Assembly (NCBI GenBank): GCA_910575005.1
Contig: CAJTCL010000002.1
Span: forward strand, 186,001-250,000
Length of the DNA: 64,000 nucleotides
Direction: 5' to 3'
Origin: Lachnospiraceae bacterium
Lineage (GTDB): Bacteria; Bacillota; Clostridia; Lachnospirales; Lachnospiraceae
Under the pieces are notes generated by a model. It was not told where the DNA came from and did not search any database. It saw only the letters and a program-made list of their open reading frames with translations. Position numbers and translations under genes: made by a program. Below, in pieces: positions 53,567 through 63,530 of this stretch. Each line of letters starts with the position of its first letter. Within the stretch, counting starts at the first letter, position 1.

Positions 53567-54256
53567 ATGGCAAAAAAGGTTCTTGTAGTCGATGATGAGA
53601 AGTTGATAGTAAAGGGAATCCGTTTCAGTCTGGAACAGGATGGCATGGAGGTGGACTGCGCTTTTGATGGTGAGGAAGGCTTACGTCTGGCGACAGAAAA
53701 TAACTATGACATAATATTGCTTGATATCATGCTGCCCAAAATGGATGGCTTTGAGGTATGCCAGCATATCCGCGAGTTTTCTATGGTGCCAGTGGTGATG
53801 CTGACGGCCAAGGGAGACGATATGGATAAGATTCTTGGATTGGAATATGGGGCAGACGACTACATTACAAAGCCATTTAATATTTTAGAAGTCAAGGCAC
53901 GGATTAAGGCGATTATGCGCAGAACTGTGCCTAGACAGCAGAAACAGGAAAATCCCAAGGTTGTGGAAAATGGGGATATGCGTCTGGACTGTGAGAGCCG
54001 GCGTCTGTTTATTTTAGATCGGGAGATCAAGGTCACAGCAAGAGAATTTGATCTGCTTGCACTTCTGATATTAAACCCGAACAAGGTATACAGTCGGGAG
54101 ACACTTCTCAAACGGGTATGGGGTTCTGATTATCCGGGAGATGTGCGCACCGTGGACGTGCATGTCAGGCGTCTGCGTGAAAAGATCGAGGTCAACCCCA
54201 GTGAGCCGAAATATGTACAGACAAAATGGGGCGTAGGTTATTATTACAAAGGATAG
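53567..54256 (+). CDS. OmpR/PhoB family response regulator
   Basis: 229 residues, ATG 53567 after GAGGTGAAAG, 9 bp behind comEA. Receiver: VVDDEKL, phosphoacceptor Asp53 in LLDIMLPKMDG, TAKGDD, and Lys in YITKPFN. Winged-helix output domain: KVTAREFDLLALLILNPNKVYSR, DVRTVDVHVRRLREKIE and VQTKWGVGYYY. It is a WalR/MtrA-like regulator, cognate to the kinase 14 bp downstream. Confidence 0.93.
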   Translation: MAKKVLVVDDEKLIVKGIRFSLEQDGMEVDCAFDGEEGLRLATENNYDIILLDIMLPKMDGFEVCQHIREFSMVPVVMLTAKGDDMDKILGLEYGADDYITKPFNILEVKARIKAIMRRTVPRQQKQENPKVVENGDMRLDCESRRLFILDREIKVTAREFDLLALLILNPNKVYSRETLLKRVWGSDYPGDVRTVDVHVRRLREKIEVNPSEPKYVQTKWGVGYYYKG

Positions 54257-54270
54257 GCGGCGGAGCCAGA

Positions 54271-55689
54271 ATGAAGAGATTGAAATTTTTGCACAGCATG
54301 AAATTTCGGCTGTTTTTGCTGATTGCATTGATTGGGATTGTTCCCAATTATATTTTGCGGTTTGGAATTCTTGCCAGCTATGAGAGCCGAGCAGTTTCCA
54401 ATCGCAGCATTGATATTCTCAGTCAGGTAAAAATGTTGGGAAATCAGGTGATGAAATACAATTACATGACAGATACCTCTGTGGATATTGTCAATGCCCA
54501 GTTAGAGCAGTTGTCCAATATTTATGATGGCAGATTATTGATTATCAATAATCATTTTCAGATTGTCAAAGATACGTATGGACTGGATATGGGCAAGACC
54601 ATTATCTCTGAGGAAGTGGTAAAGTGTTTTTTGGGAGAGGAAATCACAAAATATGATGCAGATAACCGCTATATTGAACTTGCGGTTCCCCTGAAAAATC
54701 CAGATACCAAAGAAAAGCTTGGAGTTATGCTTGTCAGTGTCTCCACTGACAGTATTATGATCAATTATGATTATCTGAAGAAAAATGCACAGATTATTGA
54801 GATGGCCAGTGCAGTGATTATTTTGTCACTGGCGTTATTCTTTGCCCAGCAATTAGTGAGACCTTTCCGCAAACTGACCAAATCCTTAGAAGAGATTCAG
54901 ACTGAGAATGAGGAAGAAGAATTTCGGATTTCTGGTTATTCAGAAATGGAAGCGATATCCGATGCCTTTAATGAGATGTTGGGGCGGATGCGTTTGATTG
55001 ATAATTCCCGCCAGGAATTTGTCTCTAACGTATCTCATGAATTAAAGACGCCCTTGACCTCCATGAAAGTGTTAGCAGATTCCTTATTGGGGCAGGAGGA
55101 TGTTCCGGTAGAATTGTATAAAGATTTTATGGGTGATATCGCAGAAGAAATTGAACGCGAGAATAAAATTATCAATGATCTTCTCTCTTTGGTAAAGATG
55201 GATAAATCAGCCGGAGGCCTGAATATTACAGTAGTAAATGTCAATGATCTGTTAGAGACGATTATGAAGCGTCTGCGCCCGATTGCGGAGAAGCAGAATA
55301 TAGAGCTGGTATTGGAGAGTTTTCGTCCGGTCAGTGCGGAAATTGACGAGGTTAAATTATCTCTGGCACTGACAAATTTGGTGGAGAATGCCATCAAATA
55401 CAACAAGGAGGATGGATGGGTACATGTGTCGCTCAATGCGGACCACAAATATTTCTTTGTTCGGGTGGAGGATTCTGGAATTGGTATTCCAGAGGATTCT
55501 TTAGAACATATCTATGAACGATTTTTCCGCGTGGACAAATCCCATTCCAAAGAAATCGGCGGTACTGGACTAGGACTTGCAATCACTAGGAATGCAGTGC
55601 TTATGCATCGAGGCGCAATCAAGGCTCACAGTAAGGAAGGAGAGGGGACGATCTTCACCGTTCGAATACCGCTTACCTATATTGTATAG
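54271..55689 (+). CDS. Sensor histidine kinase (WalK/MtrB-like layout)
   Basis: 472 residues from ATG 54271; the ribosome-binding site is weak. Two membrane helices (about 9-30 and 170-190) bound a sensor loop of about 140 residues. A HAMP domain follows, then HisKA with His256 in FVSNVSHELKTPLT, then HATPase: NLVENAIKYNKEDG, VEDSGIGIPEDSL, HIYERFFRVD, GGTGLGLAIT. It phosphorylates the preceding regulator. The next gene is a GerMN lipoprotein. Confidence 0.93.
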   Translation: MKRLKFLHSMKFRLFLLIALIGIVPNYILRFGILASYESRAVSNRSIDILSQVKMLGNQVMKYNYMTDTSVDIVNAQLEQLSNIYDGRLLIINNHFQIVKDTYGLDMGKTIISEEVVKCFLGEEITKYDADNRYIELAVPLKNPDTKEKLGVMLVSVSTDSIMINYDYLKKNAQIIEMASAVIILSLALFFAQQLVRPFRKLTKSLEEIQTENEEEEFRISGYSEMEAISDAFNEMLGRMRLIDNSRQEFVSNVSHELKTPLTSMKVLADSLLGQEDVPVELYKDFMGDIAEEIERENKIINDLLSLVKMDKSAGGLNITVVNVNDLLETIMKRLRPIAEKQNIELVLESFRPVSAEIDEVKLSLALTNLVENAIKYNKEDGWVHVSLNADHKYFFVRVEDSGIGIPEDSLEHIYERFFRVDKSHSKEIGGTGLGLAITRNAVLMHRGAIKAHSKEGEGTIFTVRIPLTYIV

Positions 55690-55699
55690 GAGGAATTGC

Positions 55700-56686
55700 A
55701 TGAAAAAAAACAGGTGGAATCTTCTCTTTGTGTGTTTTGTGCTGCTTGTGGCAGGAGCCGCAAGCTGTGGAAATCATCAGGAGGAGATTTCCGATTATTA
55801 TATCTATTATATCAATAAGGAAAAAACAAAAACCGTCGCTGTGGGCTATGAACCGCAAGAGACTGGTACCAAGGAGATGATACAGGAATTATTAAATATT
55901 CTATTTCAAGATACCAAACACCCACAGTGCCGCAGGCCGGCTCCCAAAGGAGTCAACTTAGAATCCTGGAAGCTTGGCGATGATCAGTTATATCTCTATT
56001 TTAACAGTGCTTATGAGGAGATGGGCAATATCGAGGAGGTTCTTTGCCGCGCTGCTATCGTCAGAACCTTGATTCAAGTAGATGAGGTAGAGTGCATTTC
56101 TTTTTATATTGGTGATGCGCCGTTAGTTGACAAAGAGGGAACTCCGGTGGGAGTGATGACGGCAGAGAGCTTTATTGAGAATCCAGGGGAACAGATCAAT
56201 TCCATTCAGACAGCCAACATTACATTATATTTTTCCAATCAGGCAGGCAATGGCTTAGTGGAGGAGGAACAGGAAGTTCATTACAGCAGCAATATTTCTC
56301 TGGAAAAACTGGTTATGGAGCAGCTCTTAAAAGGTCCTCTAGGAGACGGCCGAGCGTCAATTCCTGATGGTACAAAGCTGATTGGTGTATCAGTGCTGGA
56401 TGGTGTATGCTTTGTCAATTTCAGTGAAGGGTTTTTAAATCAGAATTATGAGATTGCTGAGCCAGTGGTGATTTATTCTATTGTCAATTCTCTGGCAGAG
56501 CTTCCCAATGTCAATAAGGTGCAGATTTCCGTCAATGGCGACAGTAATCAAGTTTACAGGGAGAAAATGGAATTAGGTACCATGTATGAGCGCAATCTGG
56601 ATTATATGGATGGTGCAGTGCAAAAACAGGACAAGAAAGACAATGAGAACAAAGAAGCAGCAGACAAACAAGGAGGAGACAGGTGA
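55700..56686 (+). CDS. GerMN domain lipoprotein
   Basis: 328 residues from ATG 55700 with AGGAGGAATTG upstream. Signal peptide with Cys near residue 23 (AGAASCG). Two GerMN domains: about 30-165 and 185-305, the latter with LVMEQLLKGPLGDG, LIGVSVLDGVCFVNFSEGF and YSIVNSLAELPNVNKVQI. GerMN occurs in the germination protein GerM and in LpqB, the lipoprotein partner of the MtrAB two-component system. Position behind a regulator and kinase pair is like mtrA-mtrB-lpqB. Its C-terminus is a charged Lys/Asp/Glu tail. Confidence 0.88.
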   Translation: MKKNRWNLLFVCFVLLVAGAASCGNHQEEISDYYIYYINKEKTKTVAVGYEPQETGTKEMIQELLNILFQDTKHPQCRRPAPKGVNLESWKLGDDQLYLYFNSAYEEMGNIEEVLCRAAIVRTLIQVDEVECISFYIGDAPLVDKEGTPVGVMTAESFIENPGEQINSIQTANITLYFSNQAGNGLVEEEQEVHYSSNISLEKLVMEQLLKGPLGDGRASIPDGTKLIGVSVLDGVCFVNFSEGFLNQNYEIAEPVVIYSIVNSLAELPNVNKVQISVNGDSNQVYREKMELGTMYERNLDYMDGAVQKQDKKDNENKEAADKQGGDR

Positions 56687-59151
56687 TAAAACGGACGATT
56701 TGTGGCCTGAGCCTGTCCTTTCTGTTAGGAATTTATTTTGGCAGCAAAATGGAATGGCTGGTGTTACTATTGTTTTTGTTGCTGCTTGGTTGTATGGGAG
56801 CTGGATTATTTGCTTTGAAGGAGCAGATCAGGGCAGGAGCAGCGATGCGTCTATTGCTCTGCATAGGACTGTTTCTGGCAGGTATGGCTCGTATACATAC
56901 GATGGAGGCCGTTCGTACCAATTTGGAGAAAGTGCTCTCTGAGGAAGCACAAATCACGGTATTGGGCAAGGTTTCCAGGAAAGAAGAAAAAATTTCATCA
57001 AAGCCGCACAGCGAGCGTCAGTATATCTATTATCTTACAGATACCCAGGTGCTTAGGGAGAACAAGGTTTATCCAAGCTATGGGATTCTGATTTACAGTT
57101 CAAACGGGCAGTACCAGCCAGGCAATCTGTTAAAAATTGATGGAGCGTATGCGCCATTTCAAACGTCCCGCAATCAGGGAAATTTCAATGAAAAAGAATA
57201 TTATCAAAGTAAAAAATGGGAGTTTCGTGTCTATGCAAAATCGGAGCAGCTAATTTTGGCAGAGGAAAACAGTTATTTACTGTTTTTAAGAAATCTGCGC
57301 CGGAAATTAGCATCTGTATTTGTCCAGTCGATGAATGAGGAAGATGCTGGAGTGATGGCAAATCTCACATTGGGAGAGAAAAGTATGATACTGCCAGAAA
57401 TCAAAGAGCTGTATCAAAGGGCTGGAATTTCCCATATTTTGGCGATTTCTGGTCTGCATGTATCTCTGTTTGGAATTGGAGCACTCAATCTTTTGCTAAA
57501 GTTGGGCTGTCCGAAAAAATTTGCAGTGCTGTCTGCTGGTGGGATAGTTTATAGTTTTGGTATGCTCTGTGGGATGGAGGTCTCTACAGGACGGGCGGCA
57601 GGGATGTTTCTATTGATGATGGCAGCGCAGTTTTTAGGTTATAGCTACGATTTTCTGACAGCACTTTCTTTATTGGCAATGGTGCAGCTCTGGGAAAATC
57701 CGTTTTTGCTTCAAAATGTAGGTTTTTTGTTTTCTTATAGTGCTGTTTTGGCAGTGACAGCGGCGGCAAAAATAATCAAGGATGTGCAGATGGAGGGAAA
57801 ATTGGAGCGCCAAAAGGGGTGTGAAACAGACAGATGGCATAGGAAACAGACAGATCATGTTCATAAATTTCCTTGGCTTCAACAAGGAAAAGCGCTTGGT
57901 GGAAATATGCTGCAAAACATGGGGAGAGGAATCCAAGACACACTGTTAGTCAGTGTCTGTATTCAGTTGGTTACATTGCCTTTATCGTTATATTTCTATT
58001 ATGAGATTTCAAGTTATAGTGTTTTGATCAATCTTTGTATTCTGCCATTTCTGGGAGTTCTTTTATTTCTGGGAGTTGTTGGTGGTCTGTTGGGGCTTGC
58101 CAGCCCAGTTTTAGGAGAATTGATCTTAACGCCTGCTGGTTGGATGCTTGCTATAAATAAAATAGTTTGCCGTGGTTTTTTAAAGCTTCCGGCAGCATCT
58201 TTGATTGCTGGAAAACCGGAGTTAAGATGGTTGTTCTTGTTTTATGGAAGTTTGCTCTTGTGCTTGTTTTTTGTCTGGCGTCAACGAAAAATACGCTATT
58301 TGATAGGGATAGGGCCGATACTCTTGTGTTTATTATTTGTGCGAGGGCAGCCCCAATTTGAGATTAATGTGTTGGATGTTGGACAGGGAGATGGATGCTT
58401 GATTCAGACGGAAGCAGGGGAGAGCTTTTTTGTGGATGGCGGCAGCACTGATGTCACGCAGGTGGGAAAATATCGAATCCTTCCTTTTTTAAAAAGCAGA
58501 GGGATTCGTTCTGTCAGAGGATGGATCGTCAGTCATGCAGACGCTGACCATATCAGCGGCTTGGAAGAAATACTATTGCAGGGGTATCCAGTGGAAACAC
58601 TGATTTTGGCAGAGGGCATAGTCAGGGATTTGGCTGTGGAGCAGTTAGTGGAAACAGCAAGACAGGCAGGTTGTAAAATTTTATATGTGAGACCTGGAAT
58701 GCAGTTTGGCACGGAAGATACCACATTTACAGTATTAGCTCCGCAGAGTGAAGGAGAATTGCAGGGGACAGACCGCAACGCCAATTCGTTGGTAGTGGCA
58801 GTGAAGCATCAGGAATTTACAGGAATTTTTACTGGGGACATCGGCACTGGACAAGAGCAAAAATTATTAGAAATGGGGTTGTTAGAACGATATGGGATAT
58901 CTGAGATAGATTTTTATAAGGCAGCACATCACGGCTCTAATGGCTCCAATAGTCAAGCATTTTTGGAAGCATTGTCACCTGCAATGACAGTGATTTCCAG
59001 CAGTGAAAAAAATTCTTATGGTCATCCAGGCAAAGAAGCGCTAGGAAGAATCCAAGCAACAGGGAGCAGAATTTATTGTACTATGAAACACGGGCAGATT
59101 AGGATTCGTCCGCAGAGAGACAGGATTCAGGTATGGACATTTTTGCCATAG
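56683..59151 (+). CDS. comEC: ComEC/Rec2 DNA uptake channel
   Basis: 822 residues from GTG 56683, overlapping the GerMN stop, with AAGGAGGAG upstream. N-terminal DUF4131 region with helices and an OB-like loop, then the competence domain (HILAISGLHVSLFGIGAL near 250 and the polytopic region to 550), then a metallo-beta-lactamase domain: NVLDVGQGDGCLIQ, SHADADHISGLEE, FTGDIGTGQEQ, KAAHHGSNGSN. ComEC carries single-stranded DNA across the membrane. Full length, with no frameshift. Together with comEA it suggests at least ancestral competence. Confidence 0.95.
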   Translation: MIKRTICGLSLSFLLGIYFGSKMEWLVLLLFLLLLGCMGAGLFALKEQIRAGAAMRLLLCIGLFLAGMARIHTMEAVRTNLEKVLSEEAQITVLGKVSRKEEKISSKPHSERQYIYYLTDTQVLRENKVYPSYGILIYSSNGQYQPGNLLKIDGAYAPFQTSRNQGNFNEKEYYQSKKWEFRVYAKSEQLILAEENSYLLFLRNLRRKLASVFVQSMNEEDAGVMANLTLGEKSMILPEIKELYQRAGISHILAISGLHVSLFGIGALNLLLKLGCPKKFAVLSAGGIVYSFGMLCGMEVSTGRAAGMFLLMMAAQFLGYSYDFLTALSLLAMVQLWENPFLLQNVGFLFSYSAVLAVTAAAKIIKDVQMEGKLERQKGCETDRWHRKQTDHVHKFPWLQQGKALGGNMLQNMGRGIQDTLLVSVCIQLVTLPLSLYFYYEISSYSVLINLCILPFLGVLLFLGVVGGLLGLASPVLGELILTPAGWMLAINKIVCRGFLKLPAASLIAGKPELRWLFLFYGSLLLCLFFVWRQRKIRYLIGIGPILLCLLFVRGQPQFEINVLDVGQGDGCLIQTEAGESFFVDGGSTDVTQVGKYRILPFLKSRGIRSVRGWIVSHADADHISGLEEILLQGYPVETLILAEGIVRDLAVEQLVETARQAGCKILYVRPGMQFGTEDTTFTVLAPQSEGELQGTDRNANSLVVAVKHQEFTGIFTGDIGTGQEQKLLEMGLLERYGISEIDFYKAAHHGSNGSNSQAFLEALSPAMTVISSSEKNSYGHPGKEALGRIQATGSRIYCTMKHGQIRIRPQRDRIQVWTFLP

Positions 59152-59246
59152 ATAGTGTATGATAGAAAGACAGAGCTGTGATTTGTAGTATAATTGTAGT
59201 TGACAGTAAGTCAAATGCGCAGGTTAGACAGGAGGAAAAACATAGC

Positions 59247-60245
59247 ATGAAAAACATTGATGAAGATGTAAAGACAGGCCAGTTTCAGCCTGTATATCTG
59301 CTATATGGAGAGGAGACTTATCTAAAAAGACAGTATAAACAGAAATTGCTGCAGGCAGTTGCGGACGTTGATGATACAATGAATACAGCTTTCTATGAGG
59401 GAAAAAATATCAATCCTGGTGAAATTATTGATTTGGCGGAGACACTTCCTTTTTTTGCAGAGCGCAGATTAATTTTATTGGAAAATACAGGGATGTTTAA
59501 GACTTCCTGTGAGGAACTTGCAGATTATATAAAGCATATGACAGAGACAACTTGTCTGGTGTTTGTGGAAGAGGAAGTGGACAAGCGCAGCAAGATGTAT
59601 AAAACGGTCAAAAATAAAGGCAGAGTGATAGAGTTTGCCAGACAAACGGAGGCACTTTTGACCAAGTGGATTTTGTCTCGTCTCAAACGGGAGGGCAAGA
59701 AAATTACGCAGTCTGACATGCAGTTATTGTTGGAAAAAACAGGAAATGATATGGAAAATATTGATACAGAATTAGAAAAGCTGTTTTGTTATACGTTAGA
59801 TCGAGAAGTGATTACGGCGGAGGATTTAGAGGCAGTCTGTGTGCCGCAGGTCACAGGAAAGATCTTTGAGATGGTGGATAAAATTGCGCAGAAACAGCAG
59901 AAACAGGCATTAAAATTATATTACGATTTGCTGGCTTTGCGGGAGCCGCCAATGCGGATTTTGTTTTTGATTGCCCGTCAGTTTCAAATCTTATTACAGG
60001 TAAAAGAACTTAGTAAACAAGGCTACGAGAATACTCTGATCGCCTCCAAAGCTGGGATTCCAGGCTTTACTGTGCGCAAAAATTTAGCCCAGGCAGAGCG
60101 TTTTACTTCTGATCAGCTTAGAGAAGCAGTTGCAGACTGCGTGCAGGCAGAGGAGGATGTAAAGACTGGAAATCTCAATGACCAAATGGCGGTGGAGCTT
60201 TTGATTGTCAGATATAGCGGGGGATATATAATTGAAAGAAAATGA
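59247..60245 (+). CDS. holA: DNA polymerase III delta subunit
   Basis: 332 residues from ATG 59247; GGAGG is 11 nt upstream. PVYLLYGEETYLKRQYKQKLL at the N-terminus, ETLPFFAERRLILLEN, VFVEEEVDKRSKMYK, and the helical domain III (FEMVDKIAQKQQKQAL, REPPMRILFLIARQFQIL) match HolA. It opens and loads the beta clamp. Order comEC-holA-lepA-hemW is usual in Firmicutes; rpsT, often found between holA and lepA, is absent. Confidence 0.93.
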   Translation: MKNIDEDVKTGQFQPVYLLYGEETYLKRQYKQKLLQAVADVDDTMNTAFYEGKNINPGEIIDLAETLPFFAERRLILLENTGMFKTSCEELADYIKHMTETTCLVFVEEEVDKRSKMYKTVKNKGRVIEFARQTEALLTKWILSRLKREGKKITQSDMQLLLEKTGNDMENIDTELEKLFCYTLDREVITAEDLEAVCVPQVTGKIFEMVDKIAQKQQKQALKLYYDLLALREPPMRILFLIARQFQILLQVKELSKQGYENTLIASKAGIPGFTVRKNLAQAERFTSDQLREAVADCVQAEEDVKTGNLNDQMAVELLIVRYSGGYIIERK

Positions 60246-60322
60246 TCATGATTAAAAAATAATGTTTATAGTATCAGAAAGATTAAAATAATAACAAATA
60301 TTAAAATAATGTAACTAGTCAG

Positions 60323-60395
60323 TCCCCAAACCACAGACATGTTAGTGAAGTTGTTAAACACCTTTGCTGAAGCTTTGTTCTGTGGCCAAAGGGGA
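60323..60395 (+). other. Structured element between holA and lepA
   Basis: CCCC (60324-60327) and CCACAGA (60331-60337) pair with TCTGTGG (60379-60385) and GGGG (60391-60394), enclosing a 41-nt region with further short helices. There is no T-run. It may be the lepA leader; it occupies the place where rpsT often lies. Confidence 0.45.
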
Positions 60396-60434
60396 GGTTC
60401 ACTTTCATAAAAATATCGTACTTGGAGGAACAGT

Positions 60435-62249
60435 ATGGCAGTAATAGATCAAAGTAAAATTAGAAATTTTTGTATAATCGCGCACATAGATCATGGAAAA
60501 TCCACACTTGCCGACCGTATTATTGAGAAGACAGGTCTGCTTACCAGCCGCGAAATGCAGGCGCAGGTGTTGGATAACATGGAACTAGAGCGGGAACGCG
60601 GAATTACCATTAAGGCGCAGACTGTCCGCATTGTATATAAGGCCAGTAATGGAGAAGAATATATCTTTAATCTGATTGATACACCAGGACATGTCGATTT
60701 TAACTATGAGGTCTCCAGAAGCCTTGCAGCATGTGATGGTGCGATTTTAGTTGTGGATGCGGCACAGGGCATTGAGGCGCAGACGCTGGCCAATGTTTAT
60801 CTAGCACTTGATCATGATCTGGATGTGCTTCCAGTCATTAATAAAATTGATCTTCCCAGCGCAGAGCCAGAACGTGTGATTGAGGAAATTGAGGATGTGA
60901 TCGGCTTAGAGGCGCAGGATGCGCCGCAGATTTCTGCAAAGACTGGGTTGAATATTGAAGAAGTATTAGAACAGATTGTGGAGAAGATTCCGGCTCCTGG
61001 CGGAAGCCCTGATCATCCATTGCAGGCTTTGATTTTTGATTCTCTATATGATTCGTATAAAGGCGTAATTATATTCTGCCGCATTAAGGAAGGAACGGTA
61101 AAGCAGGGAACCAGTATTAAGATGATGGCCACAGGCGCTGTCTCAGAAGTAGTGGAGGTAGGATATTTTGGAGCAGGGCAGTTTATACCCTGTGAGGAAT
61201 TGACGGCCGGAATGGTGGGCTATATCACAGCCAGTTTAAAAAATGTCAGAGATACCCAGGTGGGAGATACGGTCACAGATGCCAATCGTCCCTGCAGTGA
61301 GCCGCTTCCTGGATATAAGAAAGTAAATCCGATGGTGTATTGTGGTATGTACCCAGCAGATGGGGCGAAATATCCAGATTTGCGGGATGCCTTGGAGAAA
61401 TTACAGCTCAATGATGCAGCGCTGCAGTTTGAACCGGAGACCTCCATTGCCCTGGGATTTGGATTTCGATGTGGATTTTTGGGGCTTCTGCATCTAGAAA
61501 TTATTCAGGAGCGACTGGAACGGGAATATAACTTGGATTTGGTGACAACAGCTCCCGGAGTAATTTATAAGGTACACAAGACCAATGGGGAAGTGATTGA
61601 GCTTACCAATCCTTCCAATCTGCCAGATCCGGCAGAGATTGAGTATATGGAGGAGCCAGTGGTCAATGCTGAGATTATGGTCACAAGTGAATTTATCGGA
61701 GCGATTATGGATTTGTGCCAGGAGCGTCGAGGAACTTATATCAGTATGGAATATATGGAGGAAACTCGCGCATTGTTGAAATATGACCTGCCCTTAAATG
61801 AGATTATCTATGATTTTTTTGACGCCTTAAAATCTCGTTCCCGCGGGTATGCATCATTTGACTATGAGATGAAAGGCTATGCACGTTCAGAGCTTGTAAA
61901 ATTGGATATTCTGATCAATAAGGAGGAAGTGGATGCGCTATCGTTTATCGTTCACAGCGGTACGGCATATGAGCGCGGCAGAAAGATGTGTGAGAAGCTG
62001 AAAGAAGAAATTCCCAGACATTTGTTTGAAATACCCATTCAGGCTGCTGTGGGCAGTAAAGTCATTGCCAGAGAGACCGTGAAAGCAATGCGCAAAGATG
62101 TACTTGCAAAATGCTATGGCGGCGATATTTCCAGAAAACGTAAATTGTTGGAAAAACAGAAGGAAGGCAAGAAGAGGATGCGCCAGATTGGGAATGTGGA
62201 AATTCCTCAGAAAGCGTTTATGAGTGTATTAAAACTGGATGAGAAATGA
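60435..62249 (+). CDS. lepA: Elongation factor 4 (ribosomal back-translocase)
   Basis: 604 residues, ATG 60435 after TTGGAGGAAC. GTPase: G1 [10 protein letters not shown]2 [11 protein letters not shown]3 DTPGHVDF, G4 NKIDLP. The LepA-specific C-terminus is complete ([26 protein letters not shown]). It binds the ribosome and can reverse translocation. The stop overlaps an ATG of hemW. Confidence 0.97.
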   Translation: MAVIDQSKIRNFCIIAHIDHGKSTLADRIIEKTGLLTSREMQAQVLDNMELERERGITIKAQTVRIVYKASNGEEYIFNLIDTPGHVDFNYEVSRSLAACDGAILVVDAAQGIEAQTLANVYLALDHDLDVLPVINKIDLPSAEPERVIEEIEDVIGLEAQDAPQISAKTGLNIEEVLEQIVEKIPAPGGSPDHPLQALIFDSLYDSYKGVIIFCRIKEGTVKQGTSIKMMATGAVSEVVEVGYFGAGQFIPCEELTAGMVGYITASLKNVRDTQVGDTVTDANRPCSEPLPGYKKVNPMVYCGMYPADGAKYPDLRDALEKLQLNDAALQFEPETSIALGFGFRCGFLGLLHLEIIQERLEREYNLDLVTTAPGVIYKVHKTNGEVIELTNPSNLPDPAEIEYMEEPVVNAEIMVTSEFIGAIMDLCQERRGTYISMEYMEETRALLKYDLPLNEIIYDFFDALKSRSRGYASFDYEMKGYARSELVKLDILINKEEVDALSFIVHSGTAYERGRKMCEKLKEEIPRHLFEIPIQAAVGSKVIARETVKAMRKDVLAKCYGGDISRKRKLLEKQKEGKKRMRQIGNVEIPQKAFMSVLKLDEK

Positions 62250-62266
62250 GAATAGAGGGAAGCAGT

Positions 62267-63436
62267 ATGCCAAGCAAGGAGTTAGAATTATATCTTCATA
62301 TTCCTTTCTGTGTACGAAAGTGTGACTATTGTGATTTTCTGTCAATGCCTGCGGATGAGGATCTCCGTAGGCATTATGTAGATTGCCTAATCGAAGAAAT
62401 CAAACAGAAAGCAGCACTGTGCAGTGAATATCGGGTAACATCTGTGTTTTTTGGCGGCGGAACGCCATCCATTCTTCCTGGCGTACAGATCTGGGAACTT
62501 ATGGAGGCCCTGCAAAGGAATTTTAAGATTTGTGAGGATGCAGAGGTCACGGTGGAATGTAATCCAGGAACGTTGACACGGCAGAAATTAATTTATTATA
62601 AAATGGCAGGTGTCAACCGTCTCAGTATCGGACTGCAGTCCGCAAATAATCAGGAGTTACAAAGACTTGGCCGGATCCATACTTATGAGGAATTTTTAGA
62701 TAGCTTTGGACAGGCGCGGGCGATGGGATTTAAAAATATCAATGTAGATCTGATGTCTGCTTTGCCAGGCCAGAAACAGGAAGACTGGATAGATACACTG
62801 AATAAGGTATTAGCTGTGCGGCCAGAACATATTTCTGCCTATAGTTTGATGGTAGAGGAGGGCACGCCATTTTATGATCAGTATGGGGAAGATGAACGAC
62901 GCAGGGAGCAGGGGGAACCGCCATTGTATCTCCCTTCTGAGGAGATGGAGCGGGAAATGTATCTGATTACACAGGAATTATTGAGAAATAAGGGTTATGT
63001 CAGATACGAGATTTCTAATTATACTTTTCCTGGCAGAGAATGTCGCCACAATATCGGTTACTGGAAGCTGATACCTTATCTGGGTTTGGGGCTTGGAAGT
63101 TCTTCTTTTTTGGAAGAAGTGAGATTTTCCAATACCAAGAATTTGAAGACTTATCTAAGCGGAGAGAATTTTAGCCAGGAAGATTGTGCATATGTTTTTC
63201 TGGATAAGCGGCAGCGGATGGAGGAGTTTATGTTTTTGGGGCTGCGGATGATGGAGGGTATTTCCCGCAGTGTGTTTCAACAAATGTTTGGGATCAAATT
63301 GGAGGCTGTTTATGGTAATGTTCTTGAGCAATTGCAGCAGCAGGGATTGTTGAAGCAGCAAGAGGGAAGGGTGGCCTTGACTGAGGCGGGAATCTCTGTC
63401 AGTAATTATGTCTTGAGTGAATTTTTGTTACTGTAA
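62267..63436 (+). CDS. hemW: Radical SAM heme chaperone HemW (HemN-like)
   Basis: 389 residues from ATG 62267, preceded by AGAGGGAAGC; ATG 62246, overlapping the lepA stop, is the alternative. LYLHIPFCVRKCDYCDF holds CxxxCxxC; the residue after the last Cys pair is Phe, as in HemW, not the extra Cys of HemN. VFFGGGTPSIL, NPGTLT, RLSIGLQSANNQEL and INVDLMSALPGQ follow, with a C-terminal winged-helix domain. It is probably a heme chaperone rather than an oxidase. Confidence 0.93.
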   Translation: MPSKELELYLHIPFCVRKCDYCDFLSMPADEDLRRHYVDCLIEEIKQKAALCSEYRVTSVFFGGGTPSILPGVQIWELMEALQRNFKICEDAEVTVECNPGTLTRQKLIYYKMAGVNRLSIGLQSANNQELQRLGRIHTYEEFLDSFGQARAMGFKNINVDLMSALPGQKQEDWIDTLNKVLAVRPEHISAYSLMVEEGTPFYDQYGEDERRREQGEPPLYLPSEEMEREMYLITQELLRNKGYVRYEISNYTFPGRECRHNIGYWKLIPYLGLGLGSSSFLEEVRFSNTKNLKTYLSGENFSQEDCAYVFLDKRQRMEEFMFLGLRMMEGISRSVFQQMFGIKLEAVYGNVLEQLQQQGLLKQQEGRVALTEAGISVSNYVLSEFLLL

Positions 63437-63479
63437 TTGTAAGAAATATATGTAAGGTGAGTTTTTGTTCTTATAGTAA

Positions 63480-63508
63480 CAGTGATGCTGCAGAGGGCAG
63501 AATCACTG
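63480..63508. other. Hairpin after hemW
   Basis: CAGTGAT (63480-63486) and ATCACTG (63502-63508), with an inner CTGC/GCAG stem. There is no T-run. Confidence 0.45.
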
Positions 63509-63530
63509 AAATTATTAGGAGGTGGAAGTA

